In this document: positions 19,677 through 31,704 of the stretch, piece by piece
How positions within the stretch are numbered: the stretch's first letter is position 1
Layout: every line of letters begins with the position of its first letter
NCBI GenBank assembly: GCA_963734625.1
Contig: CAVTHW010000018.1
Location: forward strand, 124,001-188,000
Length of the DNA: 64,000 nt
Reading direction: 5' to 3'
Source: CAVTHW01 sp963734625
Lineage (GTDB): Bacteria; Acidobacteriota; Terriglobia; Bryobacterales; Bryobacteraceae
Position numbers and translations under genes: made by a program
The notes under the pieces: generated by a model
What the model saw: only the letters and a program-made list of their open reading frames with translations
What the model was told of the DNA's origin: nothing
Database searches by the model: none

Positions 19677-20283
19677 ACGCTTCTTCCACTTCTTCGATCA
19701 AGCTGTCGATGTAGCTGCGCCGGTCGAGCAGCGCCCGAATCTTGGCCAGCGCCTCCCGGCCGCCGCCGCCATCGTATTCCGCGAAGAGGGCGGTGAGTTC
19801 CGTGTCGGCGCCATCCCGCAACCGGCGAAACTTCCCCAGCGCCGTCTCCACCGCCGGCCGCAGCGATAGATCCCCACCGCGCAGTTTCTCCAGCGCCATA
19901 TTCACTTCGAATACTTCTTCGAGCAGCTCGGGCGGCACCCGTTTCGACTTCCGCTCGGCGGGCGTGAAGCCTTCCTCTTTGAGCACGTATTCGGCGCGCG
20001 CCACCGGATCGCGCAGCTTCCGGAAGGCGTCGTTGAGAATCGCCGTCGCATCCAGGGAGAACCGCTTCTCGCGAGGTGTCCCGCGCTGGAACCGGTCCGG
20101 GTGGATCATGCGGCTCAGGTTGTAGTAGCGCCGCTGCAGCTCGTCCAGGTCCAGGTTCAGGTGGCGGTCAAGGTTGAAGAAAGCGAAGTAGTCCGGCGTA
20201 GGCGGCTGAAGGGAGTTGCAGAACCGGCAGAAGAGCGACTCCGCCGACGACTTCCCGCATTTCCAGCAGCTTTCGGTGCTCAT
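19669..20283 (-). CDS. hscB: Fe-S co-chaperone HscB with N-terminal zinc ribbon
   Basis: J-protein that recruits IscU to HscA. The 204-residue product begins with CWKCGKSSAESLFCRFC, a CXXC-X9-CXXC metal ribbon seen in some, notably eukaryote-like, HscB proteins and absent from the E. coli one. The J-domain carries the HPD motif in MIHPDRFQRGTPREKRFSLD and LNDAFRKLRDPVARAEYVL. The C-terminal three-helix domain binds IscU (LEEVFEVNMALEKLRGGD). It overlaps iscA by one base and hscA by eight. Confidence 0.93.
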
Positions 20284-20606
20284 CAGGCCGTGAAGGAAGT
20301 TCCGCAGCCGCAGCTTTTCTTGGCGTTCGGGTTGTCGAAAACGAACCCGGATTGCATGAGCGACTCCTTATAGTCGAGCGTCATCCCCTCCAGGTAGATC
20401 AGGCTCTTGGGATCGACGAAGACCCGAACGCCGTCGAACTCGAACACCCGGTCGCTGGCGCGCTCCTTGGGCTCGAAGCGGATCAGGTAGCTCAGCCCGG
20501 AGCAGCCGCCGCCCTGCACGCCGAGACGCAGCCCGCCGCCCTCCACGCCTTGCTTGACGAAGACACTTCGGATCCGCTCGACCGCTTTGGGCGTTAGCTG
20601 GATCAT
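20283..20606 (-). CDS. iscA: A-type Fe-S carrier protein IscA
   Basis: A-type carrier that accepts clusters or iron and passes them to apoproteins. The 107-residue product begins MIQLTPKAVERIRSVF. The three conserved cysteines are in LGVQGGGCSGLSYLIRF and AKKSCGCGTSF. Intervening blocks are VFVDPKSLIYLEGMTLDY and GFVFDNPNA. The ATG overlaps the iscU stop (ATGA) and the stop overlaps the hscB start (TGATG). Confidence 0.95.
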   Translation of the reverse strand: MIQLTPKAVERIRSVFVKQGVEGGGLRLGVQGGGCSGLSYLIRFEPKERASDRVFEFDGVRVFVDPKSLIYLEGMTLDYKESLMQSGFVFDNPNAKKSCGCGTSFTA

Positions 20607-21013
20607 GCCTTGCCTCCCGGCGTCTTCAGCGCCGCCTGCTTCTTCCGGTAATCGTTGATCGCAGCCTTGATGGCGTCTTCGGCCAGCACCGAGCAGTGGA
20701 TCTTCACCGGCGGCAGGCTCAGCTCGTTGACGATCTCGAGGTTCTTGATCGCCAGCGCCTGGTCCACGGTCCGCCCCTTGACCCACTCGGTGGCCAGCGA
20801 CGAGCTGGCGATGGCGCTGCCGCAGCCGAAGGTCTTGAACTTGGCGTCCTCGATGACGCCGGTCTCCGGGTTCACCTTCAATTGCAGCTTCATTACGTCG
20901 CCGCATTCCGGAGCGCCCACCATGCCCGTGCCCACGTTCGGGTCGCTCTTGTCGAGCGTGCCCACGTTCCGCGGGTGATTGTAATGATCCAGGACTTTGC
21001 CCGAGTATGACAC
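20603..21013 (-). CDS. iscU: Fe-S scaffold protein IscU
   Basis: Scaffold on which IscS builds clusters. The 136-residue product starts MSYSGKVLDHYNHPRNVGTL. The three ligand cysteines lie in VGAPECGDVMKLQLKV, FKTFGCGSAIASSS and LPPVKIHCSVLAEDAIKAAI. The HscA-recognition motif LPPVK just before the last cysteine is present, matching the hscA/hscB genes downstream. It starts immediately after the iscS stop. Confidence 0.96.
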   Translation of the reverse strand: MSYSGKVLDHYNHPRNVGTLDKSDPNVGTGMVGAPECGDVMKLQLKVNPETGVIEDAKFKTFGCGSAIASSSLATEWVKGRTVDQALAIKNLEIVNELSLPPVKIHCSVLAEDAIKAAINDYRKKQAALKTPGGKA

Positions 21014-22231
21014 TTACTTCTCTCCCGGCCACGCCACCGTCTTCAAATCCACGCCTTCTCTGGCCATCTCATACAGCGGCGACAGCTCCCGCAGCCTGGT
21101 CACCGTCTCGATGACCCGCTGAGCCACGTAATCCACCTCTTCTTCCGTGTTGAACCGCCCCAGCCCGAAACGCAGAGAGGTGTGCGCCAGGTCGTCGCCG
21201 ATCCCCAGCGCCTTAAGCACGTAGCTCGGCTCGAGCGACGCCGAGGTGCAGGCCGAACCGCTCGACAGCGCCACATCCTTGAGCCCCATCAGCAGCGACT
21301 CGCCCTCGACATAGGCGAAGCTCATGTTCAGGTTGCTCGGCAGCCGGTGCTCCATCGAGCCGTTTATGTACACTTCATCCAGCGCCGCCTCCAGCTTCGC
21401 CTTCAGCCGGTCGCGCAGCGCCCGCAGCCGGGCCGCTTCCTCCGCCATCTCCCGCTGGCAGATGGCGCACGCCTCTCCCAGCCCTACGATGCCGGTCACG
21501 TTCAAGGTCCCGGAGCGCATGCCGCGCTCGTGCCCGCCTCCATCCATTTGCGCCGTGATCTGCACCCGCGGGTCCTTGCGCCGCACGTATAAAGCGCCGA
21601 CGCCCTTGGGCCCGTACATCTTGTGCGCGCTGATCGACATGAGGTCGATGTGGTCCTCGATGACGTTCACCGGGACCTTACCCACGGCCTGTGTCGCGTC
21701 GCTGTGAAACAGCACGCCGCGTTCCTTGGCGATCCGGCCGATTTCACGGATCGGCTGGAGCACGCCGACCTCGTTGTTGGCGAGCATCACGCTGATCAGG
21801 ATGGTCTTCTCGGTGATGGCGTTCCGCAGTTGGTCCAGGTCGATCAGGCCGTCCCTGCCCACGGGCAGGAAGGTGGTCTCATAGCCCTGTTTCTGGAGCC
21901 GCTTGCAGGTGTCGAGCACGGCCTTGTGTTCGGTGGTCGCCGTGATGATGTGATTGCCGCGCTCGGCGTACATCTCGGCCACGCCCTTAATGGCCAGGTT
22001 GTCCGACTCCGTGGCGCCGCTGGTGAAGACGATCTCCTTAGGCGAGGCCCCGATCAGTTCCGCGATCTGCTGCCGGGCCTTGTCCACCGCCTGCTCGGCG
22101 CTCCACCCGAAGCTGTGGTTGCGGCTGGCCGCGTTGCCGAACTTCTCGCTGAAGTAGGGCAGCATGGCTTCCAGCACGCGCGGGTCGACCGGCGTTGTGG
22201 CGTGGTAATCCATGTAAATCGGTGTCTTCAT
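21014..22231 (-). CDS. iscS: Cysteine desulfurase IscS
   Basis: Pyridoxal-phosphate enzyme that supplies persulfide sulfur for clusters and other thio-compounds. The 405-residue product begins MKTPIYMDYHATTPVDPRVL. Cofactor-site blocks are FTSGATESDNLAIKG, ITATTEHKAVLDTCKRL, LFHSDATQAVGKVPV and the Schiff-base lysine in SISAHKMYGPKGVGALYVRR. The catalytic loop cysteine is in ALSSGSACTSASLEPSYVL. Its ATG overlaps the iscR stop (ATGA). Confidence 0.97.
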   Translation of the reverse strand: MKTPIYMDYHATTPVDPRVLEAMLPYFSEKFGNAASRNHSFGWSAEQAVDKARQQIAELIGASPKEIVFTSGATESDNLAIKGVAEMYAERGNHIITATTEHKAVLDTCKRLQKQGYETTFLPVGRDGLIDLDQLRNAITEKTILISVMLANNEVGVLQPIREIGRIAKERGVLFHSDATQAVGKVPVNVIEDHIDLMSISAHKMYGPKGVGALYVRRKDPRVQITAQMDGGGHERGMRSGTLNVTGIVGLGEACAICQREMAEEAARLRALRDRLKAKLEAALDEVYINGSMEHRLPSNLNMSFAYVEGESLLMGLKDVALSSGSACTSASLEPSYVLKALGIGDDLAHTSLRFGLGRFNTEEEVDYVAQRVIETVTRLRELSPLYEMAREGVDLKTVAWPGEK

Positions 22232-22662
22232 AACCTCACCAGCGGCCTCTTCCCGCGGCCTTCCGCCGACATCCCCGAAATCGTGGTCGCGGCCAGAACC
22301 TCGAGAATCTGCTCGCGGATCACGTGCAGCGGCTCGCGCACCGTGCACTTTCGGGTCTGGCCGCACGCGCCGCCCGAACCGCCGCAGGAGGTCATGAAGA
22401 CCGGGCCGTCGATGGTCCGGATCACCTCCAGGGCGTTGATCGAATCCGCGCCGCGGGCCAGCTTATAGCCGCCATTGACTCCCTGCACCGAGGCCAGAAA
22501 CCCTCCCCGCGCCAGCTTCTGCAGGACTTTGGCCAGCAGCGGCTGGGGAAGACTGTAAGCGCCGGCGATCTCCTTCGCGCTGGCGCTCTGCCCCTTTCCC
22601 TTGCGCACGATGTGCATCAGCGCCATCAACCCGTAATCCGCTTTTCGGCTAAGCCGCAGCAT
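22228..22662 (-). CDS. iscR: Rrf2-family regulator IscR
   Basis: Fe-S-sensing repressor of its own isc operon. The 144-residue product has the Rrf2 winged helix (MLRLSRKADYGLMALMHIV; LPQPLLAKVLQKLARGGFL; SVQGVNGGYKLAR). Three cysteines lie in SCGGSGGACGQTRKCTVREP, the C-X6-C-X5-C cluster site. No ribosome-binding site precedes the ATG. Instead a perfect 25-bp palindrome ends seven bases upstream, so the transcript may be nearly leaderless and autoregulated. Confidence 0.93.
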   Translation of the reverse strand: MLRLSRKADYGLMALMHIVRKGKGQSASAKEIAGAYSLPQPLLAKVLQKLARGGFLASVQGVNGGYKLARGADSINALEVIRTIDGPVFMTSCGGSGGACGQTRKCTVREPLHVIREQILEVLAATTISGMSAEGRGKRPLVRL

Positions 22663-22669
22663 AATATGG

Positions 22670-22694
22670 ATATAGGACTCGTCTGGTCCTATAT
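22670..22694 (-). promoter_or_regulatory. Probable IscR operator, perfect 25-bp palindrome
   Basis: Arms ATATAGGAC (22670-22678) and GTCCTATAT (22686-22694) are exact inverted repeats around a seven-base spacer. The 25-bp length and the conserved outer ATA/TAT and inner GAC/GTC agree with the E. coli type 1 IscR site, although the bases between differ. The position is 7-32 bases upstream of the iscR start codon. Autorepression by holo-IscR is inferred from position and family knowledge. Confidence 0.75.
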
Positions 22695-22800
22695 TCGAGT
22701 TTACCTCCCGAAATCCACGCCGTCAAGCCGGCCCCGCAGCTTGTACAACGGCAGCAGCAGACAATCCATCCCGTGGACTCGGAAGGCAAGCATCAATGGT

Positions 22801-25800
22801 CTAGATTTCGACTCCCGTGTCCCTCCGCTCGAACCAGCGAAACAGAGTCGGCAGGATGACAAGGGTCAGGAATGTCGATGTCAACAATCCCCCAACCACA
22901 ACGGTGGCGAGCGGCCGCTGGACTTCTGATCCGGGACCCGTGGCAAAGAGCATCGGAATCAGGCTGAAGACGGTTATCGCTGCCGTCATCAGCACAGGGC
23001 GCAATCTGTCCTCGCTTCCTCTCGCGACCGCCTCCTCGACAGACGCGCCTTCTTCCCGTAGCTGGACTATGCGCGAGACAAGCACGACGCCGTTGAGAAC
23101 AGCAACCCCGAAGAGAGCAACGAACCCGACTGAGGCAGGGACAGATAGGTAGAGTCCCGAAACATACAGCGCAAACACGCCGCCGATGAGCGCGAAGGGT
23201 AGATTGGCAATGACCAGCAGCGCCATGCGCATCGACTTGAACGTAACGAACAGCAGCAGCAGAATCAGGCCGACGGCAATCGGGGCAATGATCATGAGCC
23301 TGGCCATCGCGCGCTGCTGGTTTTCGAACTGGCCTCCCCAGGTGGTGTAATAACCGGCCGGCAGTTTCACTTTCCCTCGGATGAGGCCACGCGCTTCCGC
23401 GACATAACTGCCGATGTCCCGGTCGTGGATGTTGATCTCGATGCCAATGCGGCGTAGTCCATTTTCCCGGCTCACTTGCACCGGACCCTGGACGACCTCA
23501 ATCTGCGCCAGCTGGCTCAACGGCACGTTATATCCATCCCGCGTCGGCACTAGCGTGTTGCCGATCGTCTCCATCGAGCTGCGGTACTCAGCCGGGTATC
23601 GGACGGCAACCTCGAACGCGCGATTCTCCTCATAGAACTTCGTCGCCTCCTTGCCGCCAACGGATATTTCGATGATGCGCAGCACGTCGCTTACATTCAC
23701 GCCATGGCGCGCGATCTTGGTCCGATCGATGTTTATAGAAAGGTACGGCTGCCCGCCCACCCGCTCCACTACCAGGTCCGCCGTGCCCCGGATATTGCGG
23801 ATCGCGGCGCCAATTTCCTCGGCCTTTCGACCCAGGACGTCCAGGTCATCACCGAAGAGCTTCACGATTAGCTGGGCGCGTGTTCCGGCCACAAGCTCAT
23901 CGATTCGACATTGAATGGGCTGGCTGAAGGTAAATGCAACGCCCGGAATCTTGGAGATCGCCTCTCTCATCTTCTCGGTCAGTTCGTCCCGATCTTTCGC
24001 GGTCTTCCACTCCGATCGCGGCAGAAGAATCCCCGTAAATCCGGTCTTGTCGACGCCCCGCGCCTCCAGAGCGATACCCGTTTGCCCCGTCCGGGAAATG
24101 ACGGTAGTCAGTTCCGGGAAAGTCTTCAGCTTCTTTTCGATGAGATTCGTGAGATCCAGAGCTTTATCCAGGGAAATTCCGGGTAAGAGCTGCACGTCCA
24201 TATCGAACGCGCCCTCATCCATGATCGGAATGAATTCAGTTCCGAGACGCGGCACAACTAATAGCGCCGCGATGAGTGCCGCGCCGGCAGCCGAAAGAAC
24301 CAGAAATCGGTTCCTCATGGCCCAGGCGAGAAAGGGCCGGTGGACCGCCCTGGCCCCGCGCATGATGATGCTCTCCTTTTCGGGGCCGGGCCTCAGCACC
24401 AGCGCGCATAGCACCGGGATTACGAAGATAGACAGAACCAGCGAGGAAAGCAGCGCAATGGCAACCGTCAGGGCCAGCGGACCGAACATTTTTCCCTCAA
24501 GCCCTTGCAGGTAGAGGATGGGAAGAAAGGTCGTGGCGATGATCAGGACGCCGAAGACGCTGGGCTTGAGGACCTGAAGCACCGCCTTCAGCACCGTCGA
24601 GAGCTTGTGTTCGGCGCCTCCCTTCTCGCTCAGGCGTCTTTGCACATTCTCGACCTGGATAATGGTGGGGTCGATGATCATCCCGATCGATATAGCCAAA
24701 CCACCCAGTGACATGAGGTTGGCATCAAGCCCGGCGTATTTCATTACGATGAATGTCAGAAAAAGCGAAAGAGGGAGGGCAACCACAACCACAGCAGCCC
24801 CGCGCAGACTCCGCAGCATGAAATAGAGAATAATCAAGACCAGAATCGATCCCTCCAACAATGCCTTCTCAACGGTTCCCACGCTGCTCGCGACTATATC
24901 GGAACGGTCGTAGTAAGGGACGATCTTGATCCCGGGAGGGAGGATGTTGTTTTCGTTGATCTCCTGCACCTTCTGCTTCACCGACTGAACCACGGCGCGG
25001 CCATTTCCCCCGCGCAGCATCATCACGATGCCGCCGACCACTTCCTTTTCTCCGTTCATAAGGGCGGCGCCCTGCCGGACGGCCTCGCCGACCTGCACGT
25101 CGGCAACGTCGCGGACGAAAACGGGCGTGCCCGCGCGCGCGGCCAGAACGACATTCTTAATATCGTCTTCCGACTTCAGCAGCCCGACGCCGCGCACGAT
25201 ATACTGCTCATCGAAACGGTCCAAAACATTGCCACCGACATTCGCGTTATTCTTCTCGATCGCCCCGTAGACATCCTCGAGGGTCAGGCTGTAGCCAATT
25301 AGTTTCTGGGGATTGACCATGACCTGGTACTGCTTAAAATACCCGCCGAAGGAATTGATCCCATTGACACCGGACACGCTCTTCAGCAGCGGCGTCACCA
25401 CCCACTCTTGAAGCGTGCGCAAGTCGGCCAGATACCGTTTCCTCGCGTCCGGATCGGCGGGCATTGGTGGTCCTTGCAAAGTATATTGGTAGATCTCGCC
25501 CATCGCCGTTGCGATTGGACCCATGCTCACCGTGACGGAGCTGGGTACGTTGGATGATGCCTCCTCCAGCCGCTGGAAGACCAACTGGCGCGCAAAATAG
25601 ACGTCGACATTGTCTTCGAAAACGATCGTGACCACGGAAAGGCCGAACTTCGTGATGGACCGCATCTGGACGACGTCAGGTAGTCCCCTCATCGCATTTT
25701 CTATCGGGTAGGTGACAAAGCGCTCGATCTCGAGGGCTGAAAGGCCCGGCGCCGCACTGAGAATCTCGACTTGCACGTTGGTCACATCGGGAAAGGCATC

Positions 25801-25908
25801 GATGGGGAGGTTAACGTAAGAATACACGCCAAACGCGATCAGGACGAATACGCCAAGAAGCACGAAATTCCTGTTCTTCAGTGTCTGTGCGACAATCTTC
25901 TCGAGCAT
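22801..25908 (-). CDS. Heavy-metal RND efflux pump inner-membrane transporter (CusA/CzcA family)
   Basis: Proton-driven HME-type RND pump. The 1035-residue product has the twelve-helix plan with two large periplasmic loops. It starts with a helix in FVLLGVFVLIAFGVYSYVNL followed by PIDAFPDVTNVQVEI, diagnostic of heavy-metal RNDs. Helix 4 reads GGLAISIGMIIDPTIIQVEN. It keeps the second Asp and the Glu, but has Ser where divalent-cation CzcA proteins carry the first Asp. The helix is thus nearer the CusA pattern, so the metal is uncertain. It is the last gene of a CBA operon, three bases after the adaptor gene. Confidence 0.92.
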   Translation of the reverse strand: MLEKIVAQTLKNRNFVLLGVFVLIAFGVYSYVNLPIDAFPDVTNVQVEILSAAPGLSALEIERFVTYPIENAMRGLPDVVQMRSITKFGLSVVTIVFEDNVDVYFARQLVFQRLEEASSNVPSSVTVSMGPIATAMGEIYQYTLQGPPMPADPDARKRYLADLRTLQEWVVTPLLKSVSGVNGINSFGGYFKQYQVMVNPQKLIGYSLTLEDVYGAIEKNNANVGGNVLDRFDEQYIVRGVGLLKSEDDIKNVVLAARAGTPVFVRDVADVQVGEAVRQGAALMNGEKEVVGGIVMMLRGGNGRAVVQSVKQKVQEINENNILPPGIKIVPYYDRSDIVASSVGTVEKALLEGSILVLIILYFMLRSLRGAAVVVVALPLSLFLTFIVMKYAGLDANLMSLGGLAISIGMIIDPTIIQVENVQRRLSEKGGAEHKLSTVLKAVLQVLKPSVFGVLIIATTFLPILYLQGLEGKMFGPLALTVAIALLSSLVLSIFVIPVLCALVLRPGPEKESIIMRGARAVHRPFLAWAMRNRFLVLSAAGAALIAALLVVPRLGTEFIPIMDEGAFDMDVQLLPGISLDKALDLTNLIEKKLKTFPELTTVISRTGQTGIALEARGVDKTGFTGILLPRSEWKTAKDRDELTEKMREAISKIPGVAFTFSQPIQCRIDELVAGTRAQLIVKLFGDDLDVLGRKAEEIGAAIRNIRGTADLVVERVGGQPYLSINIDRTKIARHGVNVSDVLRIIEISVGGKEATKFYEENRAFEVAVRYPAEYRSSMETIGNTLVPTRDGYNVPLSQLAQIEVVQGPVQVSRENGLRRIGIEINIHDRDIGSYVAEARGLIRGKVKLPAGYYTTWGGQFENQQRAMARLMIIAPIAVGLILLLLFVTFKSMRMALLVIANLPFALIGGVFALYVSGLYLSVPASVGFVALFGVAVLNGVVLVSRIVQLREEGASVEEAVARGSEDRLRPVLMTAAITVFSLIPMLFATGPGSEVQRPLATVVVGGLLTSTFLTLVILPTLFRWFERRDTGVEI

Positions 25909-25911
25909 GGC

Positions 25912-27228
25912 TTACTCTTCTTTCTCGCCGATGAGATGCTTGAGAAATGCGGCCTTAACAATGAAGCTTCCCCGACTAACCACGGGCTCTCCTGGCTTGA
26001 GGCCGGAGCGAATCCCAGTATATTCCTGGCTCTCGACACCTGTCTGGACCTCACGCTTTTGGAGCTCGGCTTCGGAATTGCGCACAAAAACGACCGGCCG
26101 GCCGTCAATCTGCTGTATCGAAGAACTCGGCACGGTCAGGATGGGGGCCGTCTGTCCCACAGGTATCTCAACGGTCGCGAACATTTCCAGCTTGAGCAAG
26201 CCGCTCTCGTTTCCGACCAGGCAGCGCACTTTTGCGGTCCGCGTCTTGGGGTCGATAACGTCAGCCACATAGGTGATCTTCCCCGCAAACGTCCTTCCCG
26301 GATAAGACCCTACCCGCACCAGAACTGCCTGGCCGGTGCGAATCTGAGAGAGGTCCTTCTCATACACATCCGCCAGAACCCAAAGGGATGACATGTCGGT
26401 GATCGCAAGCAACTCCGTTCCCTGTTCCACGACCTCGCTTCCAACTGCGTGGTGACTCGTGACAATACCGGCGAATGGCGCCTTCAATATGCTGTGAGAC
26501 ACGGTATGACCGGAAGCTTCCTGGTCTGAGGACAGCTTGACGAGATCCCCGTCGGTCCATCCGAAACGACGAATCTGCCCCGCGATCTTGGACACGGCCG
26601 CTCGGGCGCCGGCAACCTTCGCCTCGGCGTCCTTGACTTCGGCTTCATGAAGGTCGTGCGTGGTTTGGGCGGCTGCTCCGACCTTCAACATCTCCCGGCT
26701 CCGTTCCAATATTTTTGTCTTGACGTCGAGATCGGTGAGGCTTCGCCGCAATTCGGCCTGCGCGCCCTGATACTCGCCAATGGCGAGCCCGAGCTCGATG
26801 TTGTCATATTCAACCAAAGGGTCGCCGGCGGATACACGGTCACCCAGTCCCGCAAAAATCTTCTCGATGAGGCCGCGCGCCAAGGTCCGGATGTGGGCGA
26901 CACGGGCCGGATCCTCGCTGACGATGCCGGTCGCCGAAAGCGATCCCTGCAGGCTGCGCAGGGCCGCAGGTTCGACGACAATGCCGACCTCCTTCTGGGA
27001 CTCAGGGCTGATCTGCACGACTTCGGAGGTAGCGTCCGCGCCGGCCGGCTTGGCCGATTTGGAAGCGGCTGCATTCGAGGCAGGCGGCGTAGAAGTCGTT
27101 TTGCCAAATCTGGAATAGAGGAAGGCGCCCAGGACAAGGCCTACACCCAGAGCCAGAGCGATGAGCACCCGGGCAATTCCTGAAATGCGGACGAATGGTT
27201 GGCGTTCGTTTACGTGGTTTGTTTCCAT
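25912..27228 (-). CDS. Efflux RND periplasmic adaptor (CzcB/CusB-like)
   Basis: Membrane-fusion protein that links the RND pump to the outer-membrane channel. The 438-residue product has an N-terminal anchor helix (VLIALALGVGLVLGAFLYSR) and then an Ala/Ser-rich linker. A barrel-sandwich/lipoyl-like half follows (GLIEKIFAGLGDRVSAGDPL), then a coiled-coil hairpin (residues about 140-215) and the second half (SILKAPFAGIVTSHHAVGSE). Beta-barrel blocks come after (GQAVLVRVGSYPGRTFAGKI, TYVADVIDPKTRTAKVRCLV). Its start overlaps the channel gene stop by one base (TAATG). Confidence 0.92.
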   Translation of the reverse strand: METNHVNERQPFVRISGIARVLIALALGVGLVLGAFLYSRFGKTTSTPPASNAAASKSAKPAGADATSEVVQISPESQKEVGIVVEPAALRSLQGSLSATGIVSEDPARVAHIRTLARGLIEKIFAGLGDRVSAGDPLVEYDNIELGLAIGEYQGAQAELRRSLTDLDVKTKILERSREMLKVGAAAQTTHDLHEAEVKDAEAKVAGARAAVSKIAGQIRRFGWTDGDLVKLSSDQEASGHTVSHSILKAPFAGIVTSHHAVGSEVVEQGTELLAITDMSSLWVLADVYEKDLSQIRTGQAVLVRVGSYPGRTFAGKITYVADVIDPKTRTAKVRCLVGNESGLLKLEMFATVEIPVGQTAPILTVPSSSIQQIDGRPVVFVRNSEAELQKREVQTGVESQEYTGIRSGLKPGEPVVSRGSFIVKAAFLKHLIGEKEE

Positions 27229-28517
27229 TATTCGACTCCTGATCCTATGGCACTCGCCAGTTCGTACAAGCTGATGCGCTGGTCGAAGAGGGCCTGATTG
27301 TAGATGCGCAGGGCGTCCCGATAGGTCCTTTGAGCGTCCAGATAATCCATGAGGGTGGCGCCGCCGAGATTATAGGATGTGAGAGTAACCCTGCTCGTAT
27401 CCTCGGCTTTCCCCAGGTGCTGGGTCCTGATGTACTCAACCCTCTGGCGGTTGATTTCTACGGCATTGTAGGCTCGCTGGATTTCAAGTTGAATTTGCTT
27501 TTGAAGGGCAGCCTCCAGGTTGGCAGACCGCTTCTGCTCGGCATCGGCCCTGAGAATTCCGCCCTGGTTACGATTGAAAATCTGCAATGGAAGTGTGACG
27601 CCAAGAACGAAACTGTTGTCGATAGCGCTCCGCTTATAGCCTCCGCCAACCGTTAAATTAGGGGATCGTATCGCGCGCTGCAGTCTCGTTTCCGTATCGG
27701 CCCGATCCTTTTCCTGGAGCGCCGAGGCCATGTCCGGTCTCTTCTGCAAGGCGATTCGGAACAGTTCGTCCAGGGGAGCTCGCGGAGGCAGTCCTGGCTC
27801 CGAGGTCTGATCGGTGACTGGCAGCGTGCCGACGACGTCCAGGTCCTGCGAGAGGTCGGGCCCGTTCAGCAATGCCAACAAGGAGCTTCTTGAATTGCGC
27901 AACATCAGGTCGGCCTGAAAGACGTCGTCCTGGAACCGGAGCTTCTCCAGTTCAATGCGGTTCAGATCCAAGGCCGATATGTCACCTTGTTTGAGACGCA
28001 CCCGATTGAGACCAATCACCCGTTCAGCCTGCTCCAGTATCGAGCGCGATGTTTCCAGGTTGGACTTTGCCAGAACCATGAGGGAAAAGGCGCGCTTGAC
28101 CTCCAGTTCGATGCGGCGGACCTCGTCTTGGTATGTGAGCTTCTGGGCTCCCACGGCCTGCTGCGCTGATTTGGTGCGCAACTGGCGGCGCCCCCCTCTT
28201 TCGATTTCGTAGTCGAACCGGAGAGTGATTTCTTGAGTGCCGAAGAACCGTCCTGGATTGGCACGGATGGGGAAGTCTTCCTGCTCGAGGCTTACGGCGG
28301 GATTCAGCCGCTGGCTTGCGGCCACCGAATCCCCCTCCAGCGCTTCAATCCCGTTCCTCACCGCTGCCAGCGATGGATTGCGGGCGACGGCCAGGCGAAT
28401 AGCCTCCTCCACAGTCAATCGGGATGGAATAGGGGAATCCTGCGCCTGCAGGCGGGAAGAACCCACAATAACCATTAGCAACAACAAGGCTCGCATTCGC
28501 GAGCTGGGTGCTGGCAT
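27228..28517 (-). CDS. Outer-membrane efflux channel (TolC/CzcC family)
   Basis: Outer-membrane factor of the metal efflux system. The 429-residue product has a signal peptide (LLLLMVIVGSSRLQAQ) followed by the OEP repeat start LTVEEAIRLAVARNPSLAAV. Two long coiled-coil segments follow, and the second repeat (LFRIALQKRPDMASALQEKD) is typical. ATG 28517 is favoured by AAGGTG upstream; ATG 28496 is the next candidate. First of the three core efflux genes. Confidence 0.9.
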   Translation of the reverse strand: MPAPSSRMRALLLLMVIVGSSRLQAQDSPIPSRLTVEEAIRLAVARNPSLAAVRNGIEALEGDSVAASQRLNPAVSLEQEDFPIRANPGRFFGTQEITLRFDYEIERGGRRQLRTKSAQQAVGAQKLTYQDEVRRIELEVKRAFSLMVLAKSNLETSRSILEQAERVIGLNRVRLKQGDISALDLNRIELEKLRFQDDVFQADLMLRNSRSSLLALLNGPDLSQDLDVVGTLPVTDQTSEPGLPPRAPLDELFRIALQKRPDMASALQEKDRADTETRLQRAIRSPNLTVGGGYKRSAIDNSFVLGVTLPLQIFNRNQGGILRADAEQKRSANLEAALQKQIQLEIQRAYNAVEINRQRVEYIRTQHLGKAEDTSRVTLTSYNLGGATLMDYLDAQRTYRDALRIYNQALFDQRISLYELASAIGSGVE

Positions 28518-28574
28518 TTTTTCACCTTGTACACTTGGAAAAAAGACGACCGGCCTAGACTTCGGGGCAGACAG

Positions 28575-28985
28575 TTAGCAACGCAGGGGACTAGTGCGTG
28601 GCTCGCAGGCGGGTGAGGGACCGGAAACCTCGCGATTCAAGACAAAGTCCGCGGAGAATTCCGATGGCAGTTCAAGGCCCGCACGAACCAAAGCGGGCGT
28701 CGATCCCAAGTTCAACGCTTTCTCAACTGACTCGGGAAGCCAGACAGAGACCAGTGGAGCGTCCGTGCAATCGCGGCAAACCGAGGCAGAAGAAAGAGAA
28801 GACGGAAGCGGATCGGGCTGCGATTCAAGGCTGAAACTACTCGCACCAGCACAACAAAGCGAGAAGGGATCCTCGACGGCGAGGTGACCAGCCGCGGAAC
28901 ACAGTATGGGCATCCATGGTCCGGTCGCGATCAGCAGCAGTGCCACAACCAGCACCCGAGCTTCGCTTCTGGCTATTAGCGCCAC
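28575..28985 (-). CDS. Small secreted cysteine-containing protein upstream of the efflux operon
   Basis: Not recognised at family level. The 136-residue product has an N-terminal hydrophobic leader (VLVVALLLIATGPWMPILCS). The following region has cysteines in FSLCCAGASSF and VCRDCTDAPL, and the C-terminus holds CEPRTSPLRC. It precedes the RND operon by 57 bp in the same direction. Small metal-responsive or metal-binding periplasmic proteins (CzcI-like by position, not by sequence) often occupy this place, so a role in metal sensing or buffering is a guess. Confidence 0.55.
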   Translation of the reverse strand: MALIARSEARVLVVALLLIATGPWMPILCSAAGHLAVEDPFSLCCAGASSFSLESQPDPLPSSLSSASVCRDCTDAPLVSVWLPESVEKALNLGSTPALVRAGLELPSEFSADFVLNREVSGPSPACEPRTSPLRC

Positions 28986-29145
28986 ATTCTTAGACTATCA
29001 GACGCCGGCAAGCCTGGACAACTTCACGGGTGCGCGTGGCTGGGCGCATCCTGGCGCGGGCTATTCTGGTAAAATTAGGAATTCAGAGGCTGGCTGTTTT
29101 CCAAGCGAATAAGGGGCGAGTACTCGTCCGTCTTAAGGAGTTGTT

Positions 29146-31695
<2,550 letters not shown>

Positions 31696-31704
31696 GCACA
31701 AATA

